Of a DNA stretch of 64,000 bases, positions 23,580 to 35,180 are shown piece after piece. The stretch is from contig JAGTTD010000009.1 in the NCBI GenBank assembly GCA_018398585.1, positions 9,367,193 to 9,431,192 on the forward strand. The letters are read 5' to 3'. Under the pieces are notes generated by a model. The model was not told the origin of the DNA and made no database searches. It saw only the letters and a program-made list of their open reading frames with translations. This DNA comes from Simmondsia chinensis. Taxonomy: Eukaryota; Streptophyta; Magnoliopsida; Caryophyllales; Simmondsiaceae. The translations under genes and the position numbers were made by a program. Every line of letters starts with the position of its first letter. Positions within the stretch are counted from its first letter, which is position 1.

Positions 23580-25740
23580 AATTTAAAAGGAATTTTTAGT
23601 GATGGAAGCCAAGAATACAACAACCTCAACTTTCAAAAGTTTCGTGAGACTCTTGGAGTCCACTACAAAATGTTGTGCCCACATACACCATAAAAGAATG
23701 GGATTGCACAGTCCAAGCACCAACATATAATAGAAATGACCCTCACTACGTTGCTTGAGGCAGACACGACTTGGGAGTTCCAGGCTAATGCCACACTTAA
23801 TGCCACCTTCAACATAAATCAACTTCCTACCCTTATTCGACATGACCATAGCCCTTTTGAGCTAGTTCATGGACAGGTCCTTAAATTTTCTTTTTTCGTG
23901 TGTTTGACAGTAAATGTTACCCCAATCTCATTTCGGTTGTATCCAACATATTGGCAACTGGTTCGATTATGTCTATCTTCTTAGGCTATACTCAACTCTA
24001 CAAGGAGTATCATTACCTTGACACACCCACGAGTTAGTAGTACACGAGTCGTCTTGTCACTTTTGTCAAACATTTGTTTTCTTACCACATGTTCACCACA
24101 GCCTCCGCGACCACTTCAAGATTCACCGCATCTCCCCTTCTTGTTCTAGTTGCGTCGAACCCACCAGGTCTAATGCACCCTCTCCTTCTTGTTGGTCCAA
24201 AGCCTACCACAACCTCTGTTAGTAAAACAAACAAATATAGTACACATATTGGACATGTCCCATACTTTTCTGTTTCAAAAGAGCACTTAGTATAATTGTT
24301 AATAATATGGTAAAATATATGTTTTCTTGAAGTCATTGGATAATACATGTATCCATGTTTTTTCAGTTAAAAAATATATGATACTTGAAAAAAGTCAAAA
24401 CCAACACCTACAGTAGATGTTTATATTCTATATTTTGTTAAATTTGTCATTTTAACTCTCAAAAATTATAGATTATACCCAATCATTTTCACTATTTGTT
24501 GTGCTTCTGCTACTGCTGCTGTGATTGACATTACCCCTGCTTTTATAACCCACCAACCAAGCATTTGACTACCATGAGAACTTTAGTCTAGTCACGTACA
24601 ACGTGTACTTTTCCTTGCCTTAACCTTGTCTTGAACGATCTAATAGATCAATTTAAAGAACGTATTCCTTCATAGCCTCCTCAATAAGAGAGTTTAGGAG
24701 AAACAACCTCCTCGTCATTCACCCGACCTTCCCACGACATGCGTGCTGGCTACACAAAGCAATCTATGGCCTAAAGTAAGCACCTACAGCTTGGTTTCAG
24801 CATTTTAGCACCACTCTCCTTCCGCTTGGTGTTGAGTGCTCGCAAGCAGATAGTTCACTATTTGCCACCACAAGAGTCAGGACATCATACAACTGCTTGG
24901 TGACATCATTGTCACTGGAGACAATGTAGTCTCGTCTCTACCCTCATCGTTTCCATTGTCCTCTCAATTCTCCGTAGAAGACCTAGGATAGCATCACTAT
25001 TTCACAAGCATTGAAGCCTGATGCAGCTCAACTTCGCACCTCTCATCTCAACAAAAATATGCCACCAACCTCCTTAATTGTTTCATGGCATGCTACTAGC
25101 TAACCTATCACATTTTGATGATATATCACAGGTCAACTTTGGTCTTCTCTTCTCAACAAAAATGATTGATATGTCACAGGTCAAACAAGTTAAGACCCCC
25201 TCCTCACTCAGACCAATCTATCACATTTTGATGGCATGCTACTAACCTGGCGTTAAGGAACACAATACTCTCCAGTACACCTTCAAAACGAAATATCTTG
25301 TTTGTTACGAATTCGGAGCCAGGTTATGCATTGCCACGGGAGCCAAACTGGAAGGTGGTCGGATCTTTTGCTATGTGAATGTCACGGTTAATCTTGGCCT
25401 TTTATACCATGCTGGTAGGGATACTTGCATCTCATCATATGTTGATGTGGATCAGGGGGATTGTCCCAACAGTAGATGTTTGACTTCCGAGTATTCGGTC
25501 AATATTTCGTCTAAACTTAGTTTCTTGGAGGGCTAAGAAGCCACCAACGCTTTCTAAGTCTTCCACGAAATCGAAGTACAGGGTTTGTAGCTGAGACATT
25601 TCATCACTTGTTGCATGACATGAGGGTGTTCCTTAAGCATCCAGTTGACCTTTGATGTGAAAAAACTAATCCATATACCTTTTGGCCAATTCGATTGCTG
25701 ATCATCAGGCTAAGCATGTGAATTTCGATTTTCAACGTGT
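23580..25740 (+). pseudogene. Decayed Ty1/copia pol fragment
   Basis: Copia domains are recognisable in order on the plus strand. Integrase: FSDGSQEYNNLNFQKFRETLG, MLCPHTP followed by KNGIAQSKHQHIIEM, SPFELVHGQ (23590-23880). Reverse transcriptase: LHKAIYGLK, APTAWFQHFSTTLLPLGV, ADSSLFATT (about 24750-24870). RNase H: NLVSWRAKKPPTLSKSS (about 25515-25570). Many stops. The 23890-24700 interval shows nothing clear. A direct repeat of about 58 bp lies at 25838-25953, possibly in LTR sequence. Confidence 0.65.
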
Positions 25741-26114
25741 TGGGGAGAAATAGGTAATATATACCTAAAAAAGAGTAGGCTTACTCTCATCCTAAAAAAG
25801 GGTCTCTCCCTTCCGGATTCTCCTATCTTCGAGGGCATCATTTAATTGTCTTCTCCACTTTAGATTGAAAGTGTATTAGCCTGTATAAAACTAGGCCATC
25901 ATTTATTTGCTTTCTCCACTTGAGATTGAGAGTGTATTAGCAAATATAAAACTCTTCTAGATACTCCTTTTTTTCCCCCTTTTTTACGACTCCATTTTAC
26001 TAATCATGTATTTTATGATATAGAGGTCAAACTATTCTATTTATCCCTTTCATAAATGTTAACATAGATATTCTAGAACAGAAAATCGAGTTGATTCGAG
26101 AGGGAGGAGCTGAA

Positions 26115-26274
26115 GGGCACGTGTGGCGAATTCGACGCCAATGGTGGACTTAGACTCCAAGCCGAACTCATTGCGAGTGAAACGGGAAAGAAGGTTGGAT
26201 TTGCCGACTCCGGAGTCGCCGATGAGTACCACTTTGAACAAGTAATCGTACTCCTCCTCCCCCTTCCTCGCCAT
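26115..26274 (-). pseudogene. RABA (Rab11-like) GTPase exon-1 stub
   Basis: From ATG 26272-26274 the minus strand reads [19 protein letters not shown], then the P-loop [19 protein letters not shown] and switch-I region [12 protein letters not shown]. This is the N-terminal 52 residues of plant RABA/Rab11 GTPases, which act in trans-Golgi and endosomal traffic. Homology stops there. The following residues ([13 protein letters not shown]) reach a stop at 26059-26061 without the WDTAGQE motif, and no later exon is seen to the left, where transposon fragments begin. This is either a displaced gene fragment or a gene cut by insertions. The copia element starts about 310 bp upstream of its ATG. Confidence 0.75.
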
Positions 26275-26581
26275 TTTCCTCCTCACAACAACAACGGCGA
26301 TGAATTCGGCAAGATTGGCCACTATTCAAGCTCAATATTTTCCATTTTCGATTACGATTCTCTCTCTTTCTCTCTATCGGGGAAGAAGGAACTTGAGTTG
26401 AAATGATTGAGATGGACGGTTTTTACGGAATAAGATATTCGGCTGTTTATAAGATAATTGAAAAGGGCATAGTAATTACGATTTTTTTTTTTTTTTTTTT
26501 GAGCGGAAGTAATTACGATGTATAACAACGGTAAAGTGCACATCCTTTGACCCAAAAAAAAGCAGGTCTCAAATGACTGGC

Positions 26582-26683
26582 TGTTGTAAATATTAAATAT
26601 TTTTTAAGTATAAATTTTAAAGTCGAGTTTGGATATTACTAAATATTATAAAAAATTAAAAATTATGTAAAATATCTATTTAC

Positions 26684-26732
<49 letters not shown>

Positions 26733-26907
26733 AGTAAAATATAACAAGTGTTACATTTAGGGCTAAGGGGTGGTGACTCACCCCACCCCTCATTTGTGTA
26801 TAAATACGCACAAAGCAGACAAAATCTGCACAACAATCAGAAAAAAGAAGAAAAAAAGAAAAAGAAAATAAGAGAAAAAGGAAAAAAACGAGAGAGAGAA
26901 AAAGAAA
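26582..26907 (+). repeat. Copia 5' LTR, left part
   Basis: It aligns with 63535-63861, including the shared segment gggctaaggggtggtgactc and the TATA-like tgtataaata near 26796. A (TA)n microsatellite of about 44 bp (26688-26731) replaces a shorter AT stretch of the 3' LTR. The last nine bases, aaaaagaaa (26899-26907), are the MULE target duplication. Confidence 0.9.
26688..26731. repeat. (TA)n microsatellite
   Basis: About 22 TA units within the copia 5' LTR. The 3' LTR has only a few at the same place, so the tract expanded after insertion. Confidence 0.95.
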
Positions 26908-27060
26908 GGAAAATCGTACCATTTAGACCCCCAACCCCCGTTTAATCTTTTATAGACCCCTATAATCCTAAATATACCCTTTTGGACAAAAATGCCCTCC
27001 CACTTTACCCCTCCACCCGTCCTCTTTCCCTTTCCTCATTTAATGTTTACAGCAGTCCAC
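26908..27060 (+). repeat. MULE left terminal inverted repeat
   Basis: About 150 bp align with the reverse complement of 51810-51968: shared blocks AAAATCGTACCATTTAGACC, tttaatcttttatagacccc, aaaaatgccctcccac, and cctcatttaatgtttac near the inner end. Similarity fades inward. Confidence 0.88.
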
Positions 27061-27364
27061 CCGTTTACTTTACCCCCTCCCCCCTTCATTTTCTCTCTCC
27101 TCATTTAATGCAAAAGGACATATTTTTACTTTATGTCATGTAGTTTGCTTCTCATTCTCTCCCTCCCTTCTCACTTCCCGCTCATTTTACTTACCTTACC
27201 TCTCATTCTCCCTTCTTTGTTCTTTTTCTATCATTCTGAATTCCCCAAGCTCCATTTTGTTCGTCCTCCGTGTGTCGTTCTGCTACATTGGACCCTTGGA
27301 AGAAGAAGAAGAAGGCCTGGTAAGATCGTGTTTGAAGCTTTGTGGCATTGCTGTAGGTACAAGG

Positions 27365-30193
27365 TTGAGTCATTACACACATTTCACGGTTTTCAGATTA
27401 GACATTGAAGGTAAAATTATCATTTATTGACATTGTCGTCAATGTATCATTGTGTTACAAGTCATTTATGGTGTATGATTAGTGTAAATGGTGCATTATA
27501 ATTTTCTTTTCGTGTGTTTCAAATCATTAATGGTGTATGATTAATCATATACCATGTATGATTTGTTTAAATGGTGTATTATCATGTTGTGTTAGGGTTT
27601 TTTAAATCGTTAATGGTGTATGATCAATCATACACCATGTATGATAGGTTCAAATGGTGTGAAATCAACTTTTTTAGGCGTGTTTCAAGTAATTAGTGGT
27701 GTATGATCAATCATACACCGTGTATGATAGGTTTTAATGGTGTGAAATCAACTTGTTTAGGTGTGTTTGAAGTAATTAGTGGTTTATGAATAATCATACA
27801 CGGTGGATGATGAATTATAATAGTGTAAAATCAACTTATGTAGGTATGTTTCAAGTAATTAGTGGTGTATGACTTATCATACATGGTGTATGAGAGGTTT
27901 TAATGGTATAACACCAACTTTTGCAGGTATTTTCAAGTAATTACTGGTATAATAGTATAAAATCAACTTATATAGGTATGTTTCAAGTAATTAGTGGTGT
28001 ATGATGGATTATAATAGTGTAAAATAAACTTATGGAGGTATGTTTCAAGTCAATAGGGGTGTATGACTTGTCATACATGGCGTATGATAGGTTTTAATTA
28101 TATAACATCAACTTTTGCAGGTTTTTTCAAGTAATTGCTTGTATAATGGTGTAAAATGAACTGGTATATGTATGTTTCAAGCAATTAGTGGTGTATGATA
28201 AATCATACACGGTGTATGATGGATTATAATAGTGTAAAATCAACTTATGTACGTATGTTTCAAGTAATAAGTGGTGTATGACTTATCATACACAGTGCAT
28301 GATAGGTTTTAATGGTATAACATCAACTTTTGTAGGTTTTTTCAAGTAATTACTGGTATCATGGTGTAAAATGAACTTGTATATGTATGTTTCAAGTAAT
28401 TAGTGGTGTATGACTTATCATACACGGTGCATGATAGGTTTTAATGGTATAACATCAACTTTTGCAGGTTTTTTTAAGTAATTACTGGTATAATGGTTAT
28501 ATGTATGTTTCAAGTAATTAGTGGTGTATGATGGTTCATAATAGTGAAAAATCAACTTATGTAGGTATGTTTCAAGTAATTAGTGGTGTATGGCTTATCA
28601 TACATGGTGCATGATAGGTTTTAATGGTATAACATCAACTTTTGCAGGTTTTTTCAAGTAATTACGGGTATAATGGGGTAAAATTAACTTGTATAGGTAT
28701 GTTTCAAGTAATTAGTGGTGTATGATCAATCATACACGGTGTATGATGGATTATAATAGTGTAAAATAAACTTATGTAGGTATGTTTCAAGTAAATAGTG
28801 GTGTATGACTTATCATACACGGTGTATGATAGGTTTTAATGGTATAACGTGAACTTTTGCAGGTTTTTTCATGTAATTACTGGTATAATGGTGTAAAATG
28901 AACTTGTATATGTATGTTTCAAGTAATTAGTGGTGTATGATCAATCATACACGGTGTATGATGGATTATAATAGTGTAAAGTCAACTTATGCAGGTATGT
29001 TTCAAGTAATTAGTGGTGCATGACTTATCATACACGGTGCATGATAGGTTTTAATGGTATAACATCAACTTTTGTAGGTTTTTTAAAGTAATTATTGGTA
29101 TAATGGTGTAAAATGAACTTGTATATGTATGTTTCAAGTAATTAGTGGTGTATGATCAATCATACACGATGTATGATGGATTATAATAGTGTAAAATCAA
29201 CTTATGTAGGTATGTTTCAAGTAATTAGTGGTGTATGACTTATTATACACGATGCATGATAGGTTTTAATGGTATAACATCAACTTTTGCAGATTGTTTC
29301 ATGTAATTACTGGTATACTGGTCTAAAATCAACTTATATATGTATGTTTCAAGTAATTAGTGGTGTATGATTATTCATAATAGTGCAAAATCAACTTATA
29401 TAGGTATGTTTCAAGTAATTAGTGGTGCATGACTTAACATACACGGTGCACGATAGGTTTTAATGGTTTAACATCAATTTTTGCAGGTTTTTTCAAGTAA
29501 TTAATGGTATAATAGTGTAAAATCAACTTGTATAGGTATGTTTCAAGTAATTAGTGGTGTATGATCAATCATACACGGTGTATGATGGATTGTAATAGTG
29601 TAAAATAAACTTATGTAGGTGCGTTTCAAGTAAATAGTGGGGTATGGCTTATCATACACAATGTATGATAGGTTTTAATGGTATAACATCAATTTTTGTA
29701 GGTTTTTTCAAGTAATTACTAGTATAATGGTGTAAAATCAACTTGTACAGGTATGTTTCAAGTAATTAGTGGTGTATGACTTATCATACACGTTGTATGA
29801 TTGGTTTTAATGGTATAACATCAACTTTTATAGGTTTTTTCAAGTAATTAATGGTATAATGGTGTAAAATCAACTTGTATTGGTATGTTTCAAGTAATTA
29901 GTGGTGTATGATCAATCATACACGGTGTATGATGGATTATAATAGTGTAAAATCAACTTATATAGGTATGTTTCAAGTAAATAGTGGTGTATGACTTATC
30001 ATACACGGTGTATGATAGGTTTTAATGGTATAACATCAACTTTTGCAGGTTTTTTCAAGTAATTACTGATATAATGGTGGTGTATGATTAATCATACACT
30101 GTGTATTAATGCTTTAAATGCTGTTATTTCATTTTGTCGTGGTGTGTCTCATGTAATTAGTGGTGTAATATCATGTTACTTTCGTGTTCACAG
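27365..30193 (+). other. Putative transposase leader exon and satellite-filled 5' UTR intron
   Basis: A good donor (gacattgaag|gtaaaa, GT at 27411) and acceptor (gtgttcacag, 30191-30193) bracket the whole left satellite array. The transposase ATG follows three bases after the acceptor. The predicted intron is 2,783 nt. The mirror-image arrangement at the right end (donor 51516, acceptor just before the Ulp1 ATG) supports the reading. Transcription itself is inferred; the leader start is unknown. Confidence 0.5.
27465..30165 (+). repeat. Left satellite array (83-bp units, 215-bp higher-order period)
   Basis: The unit aagtaattagtggtgtatga ... recurs every 83 bp. The composite of two 83-mers plus a short 49-bp unit (aagtaattactggtataatgg ...) repeats every 215 bp, for example at 28706, 28921, 29136 and 29351. 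Each 83-mer carries GTGTATGAT, ATCATACAC and GTGTATGAT with 2-bp and 1-bp gaps. The units also contain splice-like strings (tag|gtatgttt, ttttgcag|gt). Confidence 0.95.
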
Positions 30194-30195
30194 TA

Positions 30196-33110
30196 ATGGT
30201 AGATGTTGCTATTGTTCGGTACAGTGGACACTTTAACGAGAGGGCAGAGTGTGCTGGTGGGAAGTTGGATTTTGTTTTTTTGGATGATAAGATTGACTTT
30301 GCGGGCTTGCAAAAGACTTTGGTGGAGTTGATGGGTGTTGAGGTGGATGCAATTGCAACTTCGTACCTGCAAACGGGACATCCCATTGTATGATGTCAAT
30401 AATGATAGACCAGTAATGATTTTGAAGGCACTGGCAAAAAAAAATATGGCTAAGCATACCTTATATGTTACTGTTGAGTCCACGGTTGATAGGACTCCTT
30501 ACTTTGGAGATCAACGGAGTCTTAATCAAACACTACCAAATGGTGATGAGAACAATGGTGGTTTGGACCCTGTGGTGCCTGATAGTTTTGGTGGATGTAT
30601 TAACGCGGGGATGGAAGAAGTAGCCCGTGGAGATGCATCTGAACTGGAGTTTGACATACCTATGGCGACAGCGACAACGACCGGTGAAGATTAGGAAAAT
30701 TCCAATCAAAGTCCATGCGATCATTTGGATAATATAAATTTATCCCATGTGCGACCGACGCATCACCTCCACGTGGGCACATTTCTACCCAGCAGAATAT
30801 TTGCCCTGAAGTGGGTACATCACCTCTTACCATCGAACTTGCAGTGGAACAAAATGTCCAACCCTACGTCCAAGGTACAGTTGATCCTCACTATGACGAT
30901 GATGTTGGTTCCGGTGATGAGAGTAGCCGGATTGACGGGGTATATGGGCAGGGTATGATGGTTGATGTAATCGAGGTGCATCAAGTATTTAAATTGAAGA
31001 AGGATTTATTGACTAACCTGGCAGTAATTGCCATAAGGGAAAAATTTAAATTCAAGAGCTTCAAGTCTAACAAATCCTTAATGGTTGTTCGTTGTATGTG
31101 AGAGGGTTGCACATGGAGGGTTCGGGCTATGTGTCTAGCAGACGGTGGGTATTGGATGGTTACAAAAGTTAAAAATAATCATACCCACCCTCCCGATCTC
31201 ACCACTATTAGACATAGGCAGGAAACCAGTTGGGTCGTCGGGAAATGCGTCCGCAAGAAACTTGTCAACCCCGGAAGAGTGTTTAAGCCACTGGATGTCA
31301 TAGATGACATCCGCAGTTGCTACGGTGTTGATATCAGCTACAGTGTTGCATGGAGGGCGAGAGAGTTCGCATACGAAAATGTTAGATTGGGTACCGCCGA
31401 AGAGTCATATGCATTCTTGCCTGCTTATCTGCAAGTCCTCCAACAGACTAACCCTAGTACCACATTTTATTTACAGACAGATGACGAGAGTAGGTTTCAG
31501 TACCTTTTCATTGCATTTGATGCTTCACTGAAAGGGTACCGGTTTTGCCGGCCTATTGTGAGCATTGACGCAATACATCTGAAGAGAAAATACCGGGGTG
31601 TTCTGTTCATTGCCGTTTGCCACGATGCCAACCAGCAAAGTTTCCCGATTGCTATCGGTATCAGTGATTCAGAGAATGATGCATCATGGCATTGTTTCCT
31701 CAGTAGGTTGAAGGAAGTCATTGGGGAGCCGATTGGCCATGTCACTGTATCTGATAGACACCGAAGCATCCAACGCGTGGTGGAAGAAGTTTTCCACAAC
31801 ACATTTCACGGGCTGTGCATGTACCACTTGCTGAACAACTTGAAGGCCAAATTCAAGAGCAAAACGAAGCAGTTGGATCAGTACTACTACAAAGCCGCTA
31901 AAGCATACAACATTGAAGAGTTCCATAGTTTGTTTTTCAGTTTATGTTGTGCCGTACCCGGGGCTAAAAATTACTTGGAAGATGTGGGACTGGACAAGTG
32001 GACTCGTTCCCACTCCCCTTGTCGTCGGTACAACATAATGACGACAAACATTTCGGAATCCACGAATGCTGTATTGGTCAAGGTGCGTGACTATCTAATT
32101 ACTGCCCTCATTGATGAGTTTAGACTACTGTTGCAGAAGTGGTTTCATGACAGAAGAGCCAAGGCTGAAGCTTGCACTAGTACAATATCCCCCAATGTCG
32201 AAAAAAAATTGCAAGACAGATTCAAATTATCAAGAACGATGACAGTAAGCTCCGTACATTTTGTCATGTTTAATCCTTACTACAAAAAGTACTTAGGGGT
32301 GTAAGGCAGGTTTTAATGGTATGCAATGTACAATTGCTTAACATGGTGTGAAATCTACCTGTGTTGGTATGTTACAAGTTTGAAACGGTGTGAAATCCGC
32401 TAATTTTGGTTTGCTTCAAGTGTTTCGTGGCGTATGTTTAACCATACCCCGTGTATGATATGTTTTAGGGGTGTAAAATCAACTCGTTGCTGTGTGAATC
32501 AAATAATCCTTGAACGTTTATTGGTGATACGTGCATGTTTTGTTGGTTTTTTTATTTAATTTGTTTTTTATATTTTTAATTTTTTTTGCACCATGGTTGT
32601 TTGACGCGTTTGTCTATTCTTTTGGTAATGCAGATTTTGCGGGCTGATGATTATACTTTCGACGTCATCGATGGGGAGAAGAATTTTTGCGTAGATATGT
32701 TGCTCAGGACATGTACCTGCTGTAGGTTTCAGCTTGAGCAGCTTCCTTGTGAGCATGCGTTAACCGTCGTACGGCACAGTCCTTATGGTTTGTATGACTT
32801 ATGCTCGCCGTACTAGGGAAGAGAAAATTGGTACGAGTCGTATAGAGGTGTTGTCTGCCCGATGCCGCACATAAGTGACTAGCGTATCCCGCGTGATGTA
32901 GCTGACATGAATCTTCTTTCACCTGACGTGCGAACCTCTTCTGGGAGGAGGCGGAAGAAGAGGATTCCGTCTGTCGGTGAGGAGCGTGTTCATCAAAGGT
33001 GCAGTCCGTACAAGGAACACGGCCATAACCGATCCACGTGTAAGAATCCAATTGCTCTGCGTCCTAGTGCCGAAGGCACCTCATCCAACTCCGGCGGTCC
33101 TTCTTCTTAA
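30196..33110 (+). pseudogene. MULE (MuDR-type) transposase with SWIM and zinc knuckle
   Basis: The DDE transposase of the element. An N-terminal acidic region (30196-30960, frame changes near 30365 and 30790, TAG 30692-30694) precedes the FLYWCH/WRKY-like EGCTWRVRAM segment, just after a TGA at 31099-31101. The core ORF 31129-32298 has the MULE motifs SIDAIHLKRKYRGVLFIAVC (first Asp 31567), TVSDRHRSI (second Asp 31752) and YNIEEF (Glu about 31915), all three catalytic residues present. An intron 32299-32633 follows, then a SWIM finger (CTCCRFQLEQLPCEHAL) and RCSPYKEHGHNRSTCKNP, a zinc knuckle whose second Cys is Tyr. Stops at 32814-32816 and 32880-32882 also interrupt it. Several stops fit single C-to-T or G-to-A changes. 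Confidence 0.88.
32299..32633 (+). repeat. Transposase intron with degenerate satellite units
   Basis: The intron before the SWIM exon contains decayed versions of the satellite unit (ttttaatggtatgcaatg, gtatgtttaaccataccccg, tgtatgatatgttttagggg), so even this small intron is built from the same repeat. Confidence 0.65.
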
Positions 33111-33129
33111 GTCCCTCCTCCAAATTAAG

Positions 33130-33560
33130 TTACATTCTTCATACACCACTAGATGAAAATGTATACAAGTGAATAAAATTACTTGAAACGTGTATGTATT
33201 ATTGTATATTACCATAGAATTTACACTGTAATCATTGTACTAAAAATTGTAGAAAGGATGTGCTATGTATGTAATATTGTATATTCCTGTTGATGTATTT
33301 TCAAATTGTGTAATGAAAATTGTGAATGAAGTGTTGTTAAGTTGGTCCCAATTGTGTGTTCTAAGTTTTTGATGTGTTTTTGAAGTGTGTTATGATGTGT
33401 GTCGACACACATGGATGGTGTGTCGACACACATTATTATAGAACAGGGATGCAGAGGTGTGTGTTGATACACAGGGATTACTTGAAACACACTTATAAAG
33501 GTTGAATTTACATCATTGTACCACATAACTTGAAAAAAACATGCAGAAGTTGATTTTACA
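33130..33560 (+). repeat. 3' module of transposase gene (copy 1 of 3)
   Basis: This sequence follows the transposase stop. It recurs inverted at 43920-44335, overlapping the end of the Ulp1 gene, and in plus orientation at 51055-51360 inside the right end. Shared strings include ttttcaaattgtgtaatg, agttggtcccaattgtgtg and the palindrome GTGTGTCGACACAC. Confidence 0.85.
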
Positions 33561-33654
33561 CCAATATAACCCATCATACACCGTGTATGATTCATCATAT
33601 ACCACTATTTACTTCAACCACACCTATATAACCCATCATATGTCATGATTCAAC

Positions 33655-34733
33655 TATAAGCCCGATCAAGTGACGAGGGACAAAAGAAAAGGTCCTCATT
33701 CTTTTGGTATATCTCAAACAGTTGTAAGTAATATTGCATCGCGAGTTTTCTGCAGTCGTCGGGGCCTCTTTCGTCGTATTGCTTTAACTCAGCAACTGAC
33801 TTCTTTAGTTTTCTGTTCGGATCTCCAGCTATGAGGAATTGAGCCAAAGCAATGCCCCTGAACCAAGTATGTATTTGAATGATAAGATTAAGCTAAACAA
33901 GATGTAATTGTAAAGTGAGCATCATTATTCGAATGAAATATGAGGCAATAGTTATATTGTATTTCTGATAACACAAAGAATGAACGCGTATGATACACCC
34001 TTTTAGTCTGATTTGAAGTGTTCGAGTGTTATATTTATAATATACCCAGGCATCCAAGTAACAACCATAAGTATCCCAAACTACATAACAAATTTGAAAC
34101 GTACTTTTGATAATCACTTTAATTTAGGTGAAAATGGAACTCTGTTGGCCATACCTAAAAGCATCACAATCTCTGAATCCTCTGTAACCTGAGATAAAGA
34201 GTCTATCCCACTCGTCCCTCTGCATATGTTGTTTGCAAAGTGCACACACTTCATGCATACAAAGTTCTAGATTCTTATCATGCGGATGCACTTCGCACCA
34301 TTAAAACTCATCATGCACCGTACAACATGTATGATTGATCATACACCACTATTTACTTGAAAAACCCTTGATGAATCATGATCTGTATAAGTGCCCGCAA
34401 GGCTTCCTGCCTCTCAGCTGTCACTAGCCCACCACCGCCACTGCTGGAACCACTTACATTAGCAATTTCAATGGCTAGATGTAGCACGAAATTGAGGAAC
34501 CGTGGATGCTTGGCTTCCTGTCCAACTCCTCCATTTATAGGCAAAAGCATACAAGGTACAAACACATGGGGAGAACCGTGGGAAAGGGGTAGGATAAAGT
34601 AGGTAGTAGTTGAGGTTATTAATTGTCTTGCTTGGGTGTCAATTATGACCACTAAACATTCAATATTCAACCCCCAACTACCCCAACCGGTCAGCCTCTT
34701 CCATTTAAAACAACAAGGGCATTTATAATACAA
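33655..34733 (-). CDS. Unrecognised MULE-borne gene, three candidate exons
   Basis: I do not recognise this product. The minus strand shows: exon A, in a reading frame 34733-34353 (GGVGQEAKHPRFLNFVLHLA, TAERQEALRALIQIMIH); exon B 34155-34290 (LELCMHEVCALCKQHMQRDE, WDRLFISGYRGFRDCDAF); exon C 33655-33857 (IALAQFLIAGDPNRKLKKSV, AELKQYDERGPDDCRKLAMQ, then YYLQLFEIYQKNEDLFFC, ending in TGA). The B-C splice phases agree. The A-B junction is uncertain; the 75-nt gap 34291-34365 is essentially one satellite unit. A good alternative donor, aat|gtaagt, lies near 34448. The promoter-side segment is duplicated in inverse orientation at 42113-42464. Confidence 0.5.
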
Positions 34734-35166
34734 AACCGCACACCAGTCAATATGCTATGGATATGTTAGCTTCCAATTAGGAATTGATAGTCTAACCTTG
34801 TAGAAGAAAGAGTTAAGGTGAGAAGAGAAGCGAAAGGAGATGAGAAGTAGAGAAGAGATGAGAAAAGAGAGATAATTCCAAAAGGAAATCAGTTTATATT
34901 CATTGAATACTTGAATTACATGCTTAAGATCCTATTTATAGACCTTTGGATACAATGCATCAAGAACTAGCCGACTAAACCCCAAATAACAGTCTTTCCC
35001 GCCAAATTCTGCAGCCCGCCACCAAGTTTGACCCGCATTGACCACTAACCTGTTTTGGCGCCTAAAACCGACTTAACTAACACTTAAAAGCTTATAGCTC
35101 AACACTTGGGACAATTACTAGCCACTAATAACAGAAATTACAATTAAATTCTAACGATTCATAACA

Positions 35167-35180
35167 TTCCCTCCCTCTTG
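35167..35180 (-). other. Gypsy polypurine tract
   Basis: Minus-strand CAAGAGGGAGGGAA directly abuts the 3' LTR (which starts TGTTATGAATCG on that strand), the expected plus-strand priming site. Confidence 0.85.

Noticed and set aside
26748..26945. A short Lys/Arg/Glu-rich protein from the A/G tract
   Set aside because: It is translated purine repeat in the copia LTR and runs across the MULE insertion point; the matching 3' LTR reading differs.
27465..30165. Regular repeats with palindromic cores resembling a CRISPR array
   Set aside because: The host is a plant. The spacers are themselves repeated rather than unique, and the units are 83 bp; these are satellite units in a transposon.
33263..33598. 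Minus-strand Cys/His-rich peptides with VDTHHN motifs (also 43901-44105 and 51088-51327)
   Set aside because: They are translations of the GTGTCGACACAC palindrome repeats in the 3' modules, not genes.
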